This document shows, in pieces, positions 31,165-38,573 of a stretch of DNA of 38,573 nucleotides. Source of the DNA: an uncultured Aquimarina sp. (GTDB taxonomy: Bacteria; Bacteroidota; Bacteroidia; Flavobacteriales; Flavobacteriaceae); contig CANLCT010000042.1 of NCBI GenBank assembly GCA_947489195.1, positions 1-38,573 on the forward strand, written 5' to 3'. The notes beneath the pieces are model-generated. The model made no database searches. It was not told the DNA's origin and saw only the letters and a program-made list of their open reading frames with translations. Each line of letters starts with the position of its first letter. Positions within the stretch are counted from its first letter, which is position 1. Position numbers and translations under genes: made by a program.

Positions 31165-32718
31165 ATGGAAAATTTGCAGGGGATCCAAAATATTAAATAC
31201 TCGAAATCAAATATTATTCCTTTGGAAAAAGGGAAAATACCACCTCAAGCTATTGATTTAGAAGAAGTGGTGCTTGGTGCTATGATGATTGATAAAAAGG
31301 GAATTGATGAAGTAATCGATATCCTTAATGCAGATGTTTTTTATAAAAAAGCACATCAATTTATTTTCGAAGCTATTGTAAAATTATTTGAAGATTCAAG
31401 TGCGATTGACTTATTAACAGTTTCTAACCAATTAAAAAAGGATGGAACCCTAGATAAAAGTGGTGGCGAGTATTATTTGATTCAATTAACACAAAAAGTA
31501 GCTTCTTCAGCACATATTGAATTCCATGCCCGTATTATTCTTCAAAAATATATTCAGCGTAGTTTAATTAAAATTTCGAATGAAATTATTGAAGAAGCTT
31601 ATGATGAGGGGATAGATGTTTTTGATTTATTAGATACAGCGGAATCAAAATTATATGAAGTTACTCAAGGAAATATAAAACGATCTTCGGAAACCGCTCA
31701 AAGTTTGGTAACTCAGGCTAAGAAAAATATTGAAGAAATTTCTAATAAAGAAGGAATGAGTGGAGTGCCTTCTGGTTTTACAAAGTTGGATGAGCTTACT
31801 TCGGGTTGGCAGCCAAGTGATTTAATTATTGTTGCTGCGCGTCCTGGTATGGGTAAAACGGCATTAACATTATCAATGGCCCGTAATATTGCTGTGGGAC
31901 AAAGTATACCAGTAGCTTTCTTTTCATTGGAAATGGCATCAGTTCAGTTGATAACTCGTTTGATATCATCCGAGACTGGATTATCTTCAGAAAAATTACG
32001 TACTGGTAAATTAGAAAAGCATGAATGGGAACAATTAAATGTAAAGGTAAAGGATCTTGAAAAAGCGCCTTTGTTTATTGATGACACGCCTTCACTTTCT
32101 ATTTTTGATTTACGAGCAAAAGCACGTCGTTTAGCATCGCAGCATGGTATTCGAATGATTATGATTGATTATTTGCAGTTAATGACTGCTGGTGGATCGG
32201 GTAAAAATGGAAATAGAGAACAAGAAATTTCTACTATTTCTCGAAATTTAAAAGCCTTAGCGAAGGAATTAAATGTGCCTGTAATCGCTTTATCACAGTT
32301 ATCACGTGCAGTGGAAACACGTGGAGGTTCAAAACGTCCATTATTAAGTGACCTGCGTGAATCTGGAGCAATTGAACAGGATGCCGATATTGTATCGTTT
32401 ATTTACCGACCAGAATATTATAAAATAGATGAATGGGATGATGATGAAGGATCTCCAACAGCTGGTCAAGGAGAATTTATTGTAGCAAAGCACCGTAATG
32501 GTGGTTTAGAGAATATTCGATTAAAATTCGTTGGACATTTAGGGAAATTCGATAACTTAGAGGACTTTAGTACTCCTTTTGAATTTCATTCAAGTATGAA
32601 TGATAATGAAGCTGGAGATAATCCATTTGCTTCGGGAGGAGGCTTACCGTCTCCGTCACCCGATCAAGCTTTTGGGAGTAGTATAAATCCGCCAACAGAT
32701 GATGATGTACCTTTTTAA
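31165..32718 (+). CDS. dnaB: Replicative DNA helicase DnaB
   Basis: This 517-residue hexameric helicase unwinds DNA 5'-3' ahead of the replication fork and recruits primase. The N-terminal primase-interaction domain (about 25-130) begins PPQAIDLEEVVLGAMMID. A linker leads to the RecA-like motor with SGVPSGFTKLDELTSGWQPSDL, Walker A ARPGMGKT at residues 235-242, the Walker B region IRMIMIDYLQLM, and LSQLSRAVETRG with LSDLRESGAIEQDADIV. The C-terminal tail is low-complexity (GGGLPSPSPDQAFG) and ends DDDVPF, an acidic tip like those of proteins binding SSB or clamp partners. There is no intein. A leader of about 65 nt with a terminator-like hairpin separates the promoter from the ATG. Confidence 0.98.
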   Translation: MENLQGIQNIKYSKSNIIPLEKGKIPPQAIDLEEVVLGAMMIDKKGIDEVIDILNADVFYKKAHQFIFEAIVKLFEDSSAIDLLTVSNQLKKDGTLDKSGGEYYLIQLTQKVASSAHIEFHARIILQKYIQRSLIKISNEIIEEAYDEGIDVFDLLDTAESKLYEVTQGNIKRSSETAQSLVTQAKKNIEEISNKEGMSGVPSGFTKLDELTSGWQPSDLIIVAARPGMGKTALTLSMARNIAVGQSIPVAFFSLEMASVQLITRLISSETGLSSEKLRTGKLEKHEWEQLNVKVKDLEKAPLFIDDTPSLSIFDLRAKARRLASQHGIRMIMIDYLQLMTAGGSGKNGNREQEISTISRNLKALAKELNVPVIALSQLSRAVETRGGSKRPLLSDLRESGAIEQDADIVSFIYRPEYYKIDEWDDDEGSPTAGQGEFIVAKHRNGGLENIRLKFVGHLGKFDNLEDFSTPFEFHSSMNDNEAGDNPFASGGGLPSPSPDQAFGSSINPPTDDDVPF

Positions 32719-32764
32719 TAAAAATAACAGTTCAAATCAAAAAAAGCATTTTGCCTTAAAAGGT

Positions 32765-34012
32765 ATGGTGCTTTTTTTTATGCTTTTATGTAGTGTAACA
32801 AATTATGCCAATTATATTTTGTTACCAATGGATGAAACTTCCCAAAAAAATCATTTAAAGGCATACGGAATTACTTATTGGAGTTTACAACGACAGCAAA
32901 AAGTAAAGTGGTTACTTAATTATCGAGGAGGTTCCTTTTTATTTGCAGATACACCTGCATTGCAAAATGAATGTAAAATACGAGGGGTGTCGTTTGAAGT
33001 ATTATCTGATAGTAAAGCCGAAGGAATTTTAAAAGATATTAGTAGTCCTTCGCAAAATATGGAAGCTATTGTGTTAGAAAAGGCTCCCAAAGTGGCCGTG
33101 TATTCCCCCGATGGAAAACAACCATGGGATGATGCCGTAACTATGGTGCTTACTTATGCTGAAGTGCCTTATGAATTAGTGTATGATAAAGAAGTATTAA
33201 CTGATAAATTGATTGTGTATGATTGGTTGCACTTGCATCATGAAGATTTTACAGGTCAGTACGGGAAATTTTATAAAAACTACCGCTCTTCAAAATGGTA
33301 TATTGAAGATAAATTACGTAAAGAAGCTTTAGCTACTGAATTAGGCTATACAAAAGTATCTCAAGAGAAATTAGCTGTAGCTAAAAAAATTCGTGATTTT
33401 GTTATTGGAGGAGGCTTCATGTTTGCTATGTGCAGTGCTACAGATAGTTTTGATATAGCCTTGAGTGCTGAAGGTGTAGACATTTGTGAATCTATGTTTG
33501 ATGGTGATCCTAGTGAGCCTAATTATCAATCAAAAATTAATTATAAACGAACTTTTGCATTTAAAAATTTTAAGCTTGAACGTACATTGCGATATGAATT
33601 TTCTGATATTGATATGACGACTAAGCGAAAAGAAGTTAGAAAGGAATTAGACTACTTTTCATTAATGGATTTTTCTGCAAAATGGGATCCTATTCCAACA
33701 ATGTTGTGTCAAAACCATACCAGTTTAGTAAAAGGTTTTATGGGGCAGACTACTGCCTTTGATCATAAACTGGTGAAATCAAATGTACTTTTGCTTGGAC
33801 AAAATAAAATTAATAACGAAGCCAGATATATTCATGGTATTAAGGGAAAAGGCTTTTTTACATTTTATGGAGGTCATGATCCTGAAGATTATCAGCATAG
33901 GGTAGGAGACCCCAAAACAGAATTAGAATTACACCCCAATTCCCCGGGGTATCGCTTAATATTAAATAATTTATTGTTTCCTGCAGCTAAAAAGAAAAAA
34001 CAGAAAACTTGA
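32765..34012 (+). CDS. Exported conserved protein (often labelled 'asparagine synthetase B'), function unknown
   Basis: I start this at the ATG at 32765 (415 residues) because it yields a signal peptide, MVLFFMLLCSVTNYA, and leaves a 46-bp gap after dnaB. The frame is open to 32699, but that version overlaps dnaB and puts twenty-two polar residues before the signal. Homologues in Bacteroidota are usually annotated 'asparagine synthetase B', yet I see no N-terminal cysteine glutaminase, PP-loop or other AsnB motif. Recognisable stretches are NYILLPMDE, HLKAYGITYW, WLLNYRGGSFLFAD, VPYELVYDKEVL, YDWLHLHHEDFTGQYGKF and FFTFYGGHDPEDYQH, suggesting an exported enzyme-like fold. The C-terminus is basic (AAKKKKQKT). 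It may be co-transcribed with dnaB. Confidence 0.75.
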   Translation: MVLFFMLLCSVTNYANYILLPMDETSQKNHLKAYGITYWSLQRQQKVKWLLNYRGGSFLFADTPALQNECKIRGVSFEVLSDSKAEGILKDISSPSQNMEAIVLEKAPKVAVYSPDGKQPWDDAVTMVLTYAEVPYELVYDKEVLTDKLIVYDWLHLHHEDFTGQYGKFYKNYRSSKWYIEDKLRKEALATELGYTKVSQEKLAVAKKIRDFVIGGGFMFAMCSATDSFDIALSAEGVDICESMFDGDPSEPNYQSKINYKRTFAFKNFKLERTLRYEFSDIDMTTKRKEVRKELDYFSLMDFSAKWDPIPTMLCQNHTSLVKGFMGQTTAFDHKLVKSNVLLLGQNKINNEARYIHGIKGKGFFTFYGGHDPEDYQHRVGDPKTELELHPNSPGYRLILNNLLFPAAKKKKQKT

Positions 34013-34066
34013 TTTGTATTTATTGAGGTTATTTTTAAAGATGTAGAAAATTCAAAAGCTACTGAA

Positions 34067-34594
34067 ATGAAATTAGACATTAGAGAAATGCATTCCTATG
34101 ATATTGAAATAATAGTTGATTATTTTGTAAATGCTGACCACTCTTTTTTAAGAGGTATGGGAGTTGAAAAAAATAAATTACCAAAAAGGGCAGATTGGAT
34201 TGAAAAATTAAAGATAGATCTAACTAAGCCTTACGAAAAAAAAGAGTTCTATTACGTTATCTGGTTAATTGATAACAAGGCTGTAGGTCATTCTAATATT
34301 AATATGATAGAATTTGATTCCATAGCAACCATGCATTTACATTTATGGGACAAGGAAAACAGAAAAAATGGACTTGGAATAGAATTTTTGAAATTAACAA
34401 TTCCTTGTTATTTTGAAAAGTTTAGTTTGAAAAAATTAATCTGCGAACCTTTTTCAGAAAATGTTGGTCCCAATAAAGCCTTAAAAAAGGTGGGGTTTTC
34501 TTTAGTAAAGATATATGATACCATACCTGGGTGGATAAATTTTTATCAAGTGGTAAATCGCTATGAATTGAAAAAGGAACAATTACCTTTATGA
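34067..34594 (+). CDS. GNAT family N-acetyltransferase
   Basis: A 175-residue protein with the GNAT fold: N-terminal strand and helix LDIREMHSYDIEIIVDYFVN, FYYVIWLIDNKAVGHSNIN, the central strand IATMHLHLWDKENRKNGLGIEFLKL containing the acetyl-CoA pyrophosphate-binding turn (ENRKNGLG in place of the usual Q/RxxGxG/A), and the C-terminal segment LICEPFSENVGPNKALKKVGFSLVKIYDT typical of motif B. It most resembles small RimJ/RimL-like acetyltransferases, but the substrate is not evident. It sits 54 bp after the dnaB-linked exported protein gene, with no visible promoter or terminator between, and 133 bp before mazG. Confidence 0.85.
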   Translation: MKLDIREMHSYDIEIIVDYFVNADHSFLRGMGVEKNKLPKRADWIEKLKIDLTKPYEKKEFYYVIWLIDNKAVGHSNINMIEFDSIATMHLHLWDKENRKNGLGIEFLKLTIPCYFEKFSLKKLICEPFSENVGPNKALKKVGFSLVKIYDTIPGWINFYQVVNRYELKKEQLPL

Positions 34595-34727
34595 GTAATG
34601 CAATTTAGATTAATGCTTGTATTATTTATAAACGTAAATTATTCTATGGCTTAGAATAAAGTGTCACTTATATTATTTTAGTAACTAAATTCTTTATGAT
34701 CAAACTTAAGATCATTAAATACATAAA

Positions 34728-35498
34728 ATGAACAGAAAAAATCAACTCCAAGCAATTGATCGTTTACTAACAATTATGGATGAGCTGAGGGAACAATGTC
34801 CTTGGGATAAAAAACAAACTTTTGAAAGTCTTCGTCATTTAACTATTGAGGAAACCTATGAACTCGGTGATGCTATATTAGATAATGATTTGAATGAGAT
34901 TAGAAATGAATTGGGCGATTTACTATTGCATATTGTGTTTTATTCAAAAATAGGAAGTGAAACCAATAGTTTTGATATCGAAAGTGTAGCCAATGGTATT
35001 TGCGATAAACTAATTCATAGGCATCCACATATTTATGGTGATGTTAAGGTAGCTGATGAAGAGGAAGTAAAACGAAATTGGGAAGAATTAAAACTAAAAG
35101 AAGGTAAAAAAAGTGTGTTAGAGGGAGTGCCTAAGTCTTTGCCAGCTTTAGTGAAAGCTAGTAGAATCCAAGATAAAGTGGCTGGTGTAGGTTTTGATTG
35201 GGAAGAACCGCAGCAAGTTTTTGAAAAAGTACAAGAAGAATTGGCAGAGTTACAAGAAGAAGTGACCGCCAATAATCAAGATAAAATTGAAGCTGAATTT
35301 GGCGATGTATTATTTTCTATGATAAATTATGCCCGTTTTTTAAAAGTAAATCCAGAAGATGCATTGGAGCGCACTAATAAAAAATTTATAAAACGTTTTA
35401 TGTATTTAGAACAGCGATCTAAAGAATTGAAAAAACCTATTAAAGAAATGAATTTAGATGAAATGAATGCCTATTGGGAAGAGGCTAAAGCATTATAA
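34728..35498 (+). CDS. mazG: Nucleoside triphosphate pyrophosphohydrolase MazG
   Basis: A 256-residue, full-length MazG with two tandem all-alpha NTP-pyrophosphatase domains. The N-terminal domain shows LREQCPWDKKQTFESLRHLT, EETYELGDAI and EIRNELGDLLLHIVFYS with the EExxE and ExxD metal-binding acidic residues. The second domain has EKVQEELAELQEEV and KIEAEFGDVLFSMINYARF. The bridging SVLEGVPKSLPALVKASRIQ segment is also typical. The enzyme hydrolyses non-canonical or excess NTPs to NMP and pyrophosphate. The preceding 133 bp contains two imperfect inverted repeats (34639-34659 and around 34697-34716) but no clean promoter box. Its stop is 4 bp before the ATG of the HMA-MauE gene, suggesting co-transcription. 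Confidence 0.97.
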   Translation: MNRKNQLQAIDRLLTIMDELREQCPWDKKQTFESLRHLTIEETYELGDAILDNDLNEIRNELGDLLLHIVFYSKIGSETNSFDIESVANGICDKLIHRHPHIYGDVKVADEEEVKRNWEELKLKEGKKSVLEGVPKSLPALVKASRIQDKVAGVGFDWEEPQQVFEKVQEELAELQEEVTANNQDKIEAEFGDVLFSMINYARFLKVNPEDALERTNKKFIKRFMYLEQRSKELKKPIKEMNLDEMNAYWEEAKAL

Positions 35499-35502
35499 GT
35501 TT

Positions 35503-36225
35503 ATGAAACAAATATTTGAGGTAAAAGGGATGACCTGTGGTGGCTGTGTAAAAGGAGTAGAACAAAAAGTTTCGACACTGCCTAATGTTTCTAATGTTAA
35601 GGTTTGTTTAGAAAATGGTACTATTGAATTTGAAAGCTTAATTTCTATTAATACATCAGATATAAAAACTGTGTTGCCTGAAAAATATAAGATTTATAAT
35701 TCTGGAAATGTACTAAAAAAAGAAGAAGCTTTTTTGGTTACTAAAAAAACAAAACTACAACAGCTACGTCCTTTATTGCTTATTTTAAGTTATATATCTG
35801 TCGCAAGTTTTTGGATACATTATAAAGAAATAAATGGCATTGAAATTATGCTCACATTTATGGGGTTATTTTATATAGTGTTTAGCTTTTTTAAATTTTT
35901 AGATATTAAGGGGTTTGTAAACTCTTTTAGTATGTATGATCCATTAGCAAAAAAATACTTATTCTATGCTTGGGTTTATCCTTTTATAGAAACGCTTTTA
36001 GGAGTTCTTTTTTTAAATAGAATTTATATTAAAACGGGATTAATACTAACTTTAATTATTTTAGGAATTACAACAGTAGGGGTAACAAAAACTTTAATAA
36101 ATAAACAAAAGATTCAATGCGCATGTTTGGGTACTGCTTTAAAACTTCCAATGACTGAGGCTACTTTTATTGAAAATGCAATAATGATTATTATGGCAAT
36201 GATAATGTTAGTATTCAATTTTTAA
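35503..36225 (+). CDS. HMA-domain membrane protein fused to MauE/DoxX-like domain
   Basis: A 240-residue protein starting at the ATG at 35503, four bases after mazG. An earlier in-frame start at 35467 would overlap mazG and add residues unlike the family. Residues 1-68 form a heavy-metal-associated (HMA) domain with GMTCGGC (C12 and C15), as in CopZ and P-type ATPases. From about residue 86 there are four or five membrane spans of a MauE/DoxX-like domain, ending with KIQCACLGTALKLPMTEATFIENAIM, a cysteine pair followed by the conserved last span. It may bind copper or another soft metal and handle redox or metal delivery, but substrate and partner are unknown. The architecture is known in Bacteroidota. 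Confidence 0.85.
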   Translation: MKQIFEVKGMTCGGCVKGVEQKVSTLPNVSNVKVCLENGTIEFESLISINTSDIKTVLPEKYKIYNSGNVLKKEEAFLVTKKTKLQQLRPLLLILSYISVASFWIHYKEINGIEIMLTFMGLFYIVFSFFKFLDIKGFVNSFSMYDPLAKKYLFYAWVYPFIETLLGVLFLNRIYIKTGLILTLIILGITTVGVTKTLINKQKIQCACLGTALKLPMTEATFIENAIMIIMAMIMLVFNF

Positions 36226-36263
36226 CTAATTTCTATACCTATACTTTTTAGTTCGGAATTAAG

Positions 36264-36878
36264 CTAAAGTTTTTTTACAGTTTTTTCAATATGAAATGGA
36301 TTCACATGCGCTTCTGTAATAACAAAAGTTTCTAAATCTTTAAAAAACAGGGTAAACTGTTGTTCTAAAAAGGTGTAATTTTCATTGAGTTCAATAACCG
36401 CGTAATTCATTTTTGAAATGTTTTTAGTACGCCTGTTCATTTGATAAAGAATATCACTAATACCTCCTACTGTACGGTATTTGTAGATCCAGTTTTCGGT
36501 AGCCATTACTGTTAAAAAATTTTGCACTCGTAGTGGTAAAACAGTAAAATTATTTTTTAGTAAAAGGTAAAAGTCTAATGTAAACTTTTCAAGAGGAATA
36601 GCGTGATAGTTTAGCCAGTTTTTGGCTAAAAAATGATCAAAAATGATATCAGTAACTACGCCTGCATAATGTCCGTAATCAGAAAAAACTCTTTTGCATT
36701 TTTTTGTAATAGGATGTGTGTCGGTATAGGAATCTATAGAACGATGTAGTGTAATACCTTTCTTAATTTTATCAGGATAATTCAAATAATTATTGCCTTT
36801 AACAGAATCAGCTATAAAATTTCCAATTTCTATTTCAGGATTATTATACGAAAGATAAATGTGAGCCAAATAATTCAT
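36264..36878 (-). CDS. Acyl carrier protein phosphodiesterase (AcpH-like, DUF479)
   Basis: A 204-residue all-helical protein of the ACP hydrolase family, which removes the 4'-phosphopantetheine arm from acyl carrier protein. Landmarks are NYLAHIYLSYNNPEIEIGNFIADSVKG at the N-terminus, GITLHRSIDSYTDTHP (histidine and aspartates for metal binding), VVTDIIFDHFLAKNW and YRTVGGISDILYQMNRRT. These match the HD-like active-site layout described for AcpH. It is transcribed opposite to its neighbours and is a single gene; a near-match box TATCTTTC lies at 36884-36891 on the minus strand. AccA in the same window shares the fatty acid theme but is not adjacent. Confidence 0.9.
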   Translation of the reverse strand: MNYLAHIYLSYNNPEIEIGNFIADSVKGNNYLNYPDKIKKGITLHRSIDSYTDTHPITKKCKRVFSDYGHYAGVVTDIIFDHFLAKNWLNYHAIPLEKFTLDFYLLLKNNFTVLPLRVQNFLTVMATENWIYKYRTVGGISDILYQMNRRTKNISKMNYAVIELNENYTFLEQQFTLFFKDLETFVITEAHVNPFHIEKTVKKL

Positions 36879-36883
36879 TAATT

Positions 36884-36891
36884 GAAAGATA
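36884..36891 (-). promoter_or_regulatory. Possible -7 element for the AcpH-like gene
   Basis: Minus-strand TATCTTTC differs from the consensus at the last base and sits 5 bp before the ATG, implying a nearly leaderless mRNA. Weak evidence. Confidence 0.22.
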
Positions 36892-37050
36892 ATCCTAAAA
36901 AATAATATATACTAATGGTATCTATGAATGCGAATTATTTTAAGGAGTTAATTTGTTGTTATTCATATGAATACTTGCGTTTAAGTTTTTGTATGTTTTT
37001 TCTTTCGAATATTTTATGTAACTGCTTTCCTACTTAGTGTTTGGAACTAT

Positions 37051-37058
37051 TATATTTG
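37051..37058 (+). promoter_or_regulatory. -7 element for glmM
   Basis: TATATTTG lies 27 bp before the glmM ATG, predicting a leader of about 20 nt. No good TTG at -33. Confidence 0.5.
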
Positions 37059-37085
37059 TTCTAAATATTATTTAAACAATTATAG

Positions 37086-38474
37086 ATGACTTTAATAAAA
37101 TCAATTTCTGGAATACGTGGTACTATAGGGGGATTAGTAAATGATAATTTAACTCCTGTTGATGCTGTAAAATTTGCTTCGGCTTATGGAACATGGATTA
37201 AAACCGCTTCAGGAAAAACCGCTCCTAAAGTAGTAGTAGGTCGTGATGCACGTTTGTCAGGTAATATGATTCAACAGTTGGTAATGAATAGTTTAGTTGG
37301 TTTAGGGGTTGAGGTTATTGATTTAGGGCTTTCAACTACACCAACAGTTGAAATAGCTGTTCCATTAGAACAAGCAGACGGAGGTATCATTTTAACTGCA
37401 AGTCATAATCCAAAACAATGGAACGCATTAAAATTATTGAATAATAAAGGAGAGTTTTTAAATGCAGCCAATGGAGCTGAAATTTTGAAAATTGCAGAAT
37501 CAGATAGTTATGTGTTTAGTGAAGTTGATGATTTAGGTTCTATTTCTACCAATGATACGTATATAGAAAAGCATATTGAAGCTGTTTTAAACCTTTCGTT
37601 AGTTGATATAGAAAAAGTTAAACAAGCAAAATTTAAAGTGGTTGTCGATGCTGTAAATTCAACAGGAGGTATTTCAATTCCACCATTATTAAAAAGAATG
37701 GGAGTAGAAGTGGTAGAATTATATTGTGATCCAACAGGTCATTTTCCTCATAATCCAGAGCCCTTAAAAGAACATTTAGGAGATTTAGCTGCAAAAGTAG
37801 TCAGTGAAAAAGCAGATTTAGGGATCACCGTAGATCCAGATGTAGATCGTTTAGCATTTATGAGTGAAGATGGAGAAATGTTTGGAGAAGAATATACATT
37901 AGTAGCCTGTGCCGATTTTGTGTTAGGAAAAACGCTAGGAAATACAGTTTCAAATTTATCATCAAGTAGAGCTTTACGAGATGTAACAGAAAAACATGGA
38001 GGAAAATACACTGCGGCAAATGTAGGTGAGGTAAATGTAGTTACTACAATGAAAGCCGAAAATGCAGTTATAGGAGGCGAAGGTAATGGAGGTATTATTT
38101 ACCCAGAATCTCATTATGGGCGTGATTCATTAGTTGGGGTAGCTTTATTTTTAACACATTTAGCTGAAAAGAAAATGAAAGTAAGTGAACTTAGAGCTTC
38201 GTATCCTGCTTATTTTATGAGTAAAAATAAGATCACATTAACACCAAGTTTAGATGTTGACGGAATTTTAGAAGCAATGGCTAAAAAATATGCTAATGAG
38301 GATGTGACTACAACCGATGGTGTAAAAGTAGATTTTGCTGAAAATTGGTTTCATTTAAGAAAAAGTAATACCGAACCAATTATTAGAATTTATACTGAAG
38401 CAAAATCGCAACAAGCAGCAGATGATTTAGCCGAAAAAACAATCAAAGAAATCAAGGTAATAGCAGGGCTGTAA
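37086..38474 (+). CDS. glmM: Phosphoglucosamine mutase
   Basis: A 462-residue alpha-D-phosphohexomutase that interconverts glucosamine-6-phosphate and glucosamine-1-phosphate on the way to UDP-GlcNAc for peptidoglycan and LPS. The four domains are visible in order: N-terminal ISGIRGTIGG, the phosphoserine loop TASHNPKQWN with S106, the magnesium-binding loop DPDVDRLAFM, the sugar-binding loop GEGNGGII, and the C-terminal phosphate-binding loop RKSNTEPIIRIYTEA. Length is normal. The TASHNPKQWNALK version and overall pattern fit GlmM of Bacteroidota, but phosphomannomutase/phosphoglucomutase activity cannot be excluded from motifs. The gene is alone on its strand with its own promoter box; the window ends 99 bp after its stop. 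Confidence 0.93.
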   Translation: MTLIKSISGIRGTIGGLVNDNLTPVDAVKFASAYGTWIKTASGKTAPKVVVGRDARLSGNMIQQLVMNSLVGLGVEVIDLGLSTTPTVEIAVPLEQADGGIILTASHNPKQWNALKLLNNKGEFLNAANGAEILKIAESDSYVFSEVDDLGSISTNDTYIEKHIEAVLNLSLVDIEKVKQAKFKVVVDAVNSTGGISIPPLLKRMGVEVVELYCDPTGHFPHNPEPLKEHLGDLAAKVVSEKADLGITVDPDVDRLAFMSEDGEMFGEEYTLVACADFVLGKTLGNTVSNLSSSRALRDVTEKHGGKYTAANVGEVNVVTTMKAENAVIGGEGNGGIIYPESHYGRDSLVGVALFLTHLAEKKMKVSELRASYPAYFMSKNKITLTPSLDVDGILEAMAKKYANEDVTTTDGVKVDFAENWFHLRKSNTEPIIRIYTEAKSQQAADDLAEKTIKEIKVIAGL

Positions 38475-38484
38475 TTGGTAAAAA

Positions 38485-38512
38485 AGTCTTGAATACTTTT
38501 TTATGCTTATCC
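38485..38512 (+). terminator. Weak hairpin after glmM
   Basis: AAAAAGT and ACTTTTT arms around a 7-nt loop, with six T residues completing the right arm, lie shortly after the glmM stop. The stem is A-T dominated, so termination strength is doubtful. A second AT-rich pair (CTAATTT/AAATTAG) follows at about 38523-38539. Confidence 0.3.
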
Positions 38513-38573
38513 GTATTAGTACCTAATTTCGTAAATTAGACCTAATTTAAGAGCGATAAAAATGCGAATATTA

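Noticed and set aside
31165..32718. Intein in dnaB, a common insertion site
   Set aside because: Walker A to Walker B sequence is uninterrupted and the length is normal.
32699..32764. Longer start for the exported protein overlapping dnaB
   Set aside because: It would bury the signal peptide behind polar residues; the ATG at 32765 explains the N-terminus better.
1..38573. Defence system, toxin-antitoxin, CRISPR array, prophage or intact insertion sequence
   Set aside because: None of the proteins carry the corresponding motifs, and no spaced direct-repeat array or transposase was seen on reading both strands.

Overview
The window is chromosomal DNA of a flavobacterium (Bacteroidota, most likely a marine Flavobacteriaceae). 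Several things point there: very AT-rich sequence; promoters of the Bacteroidota type (TAnnTTTG at -7) instead of sigma70 boxes; secreted proteins with type IX secretion (T9SS) C-terminal tails; families typical of the group (START-like protein, DUF4834, the protein mislabelled 'asparagine synthetase B'); and gene orders tgt-lptG-accA-dnaB and fmt-recQ that I recall as common in flavobacteria. A GH86 agarase/porphyranase-like enzyme suggests contact with red-algal polysaccharides. I cannot name a genus or species.

Layout. 1-450: remnant of a tyrosine recombinase facing the 3' end of a tRNA-Met gene (451-524, minus), probably the scar of an integrated element. 690-6743: housekeeping block: START-like protein, class IV aminotransferase, YqgE/AlgH, HU, and an overlapping minus-strand set P-loop ATPase-recQ-fmt. 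6832-12255: GH86 enzyme, MscS channel and a tight SRPBCC-SDR-photolyase operon; the GH86 gene and the photolyase operon each have a perfect 15-bp inverted repeat with a 17-nt spacer in front. 12430-17977: two related secreted metzincin proteases with T9SS tails, separated by 760 bp of noncoding AT-rich DNA. 18002-19786: aquaporin and GNAT protein, directly upstream of and probably co-transcribed with the second protease. 19965-22044: an outer-membrane beta-barrel protein with a very long charged tail, divergent from the next block. 22045-27495: DUF4834, YfhO-like membrane protein, GT4 glycosyltransferase and flippase, a likely cell-surface glycan operon. 27654-38474: mostly housekeeping genes: tgt, LptF/LptG permease, accA, dnaB, a secreted protein of unknown function, GNAT, mazG, HMA-MauE protein, ACP phosphodiesterase and glmM.

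I see no CRISPR array, intact insertion sequence, prophage, rRNA or defence cassette. The window is mostly core genome. The best leads are the inverted repeats placed on promoters, the charged-tail beta-barrel protein, the unequal T9SS protease pair, and enzymes lacking signature residues: an SDR without its catalytic tyrosine, a TGT without its zinc cysteines, and an aquaporin with NPI in place of the second NPA.
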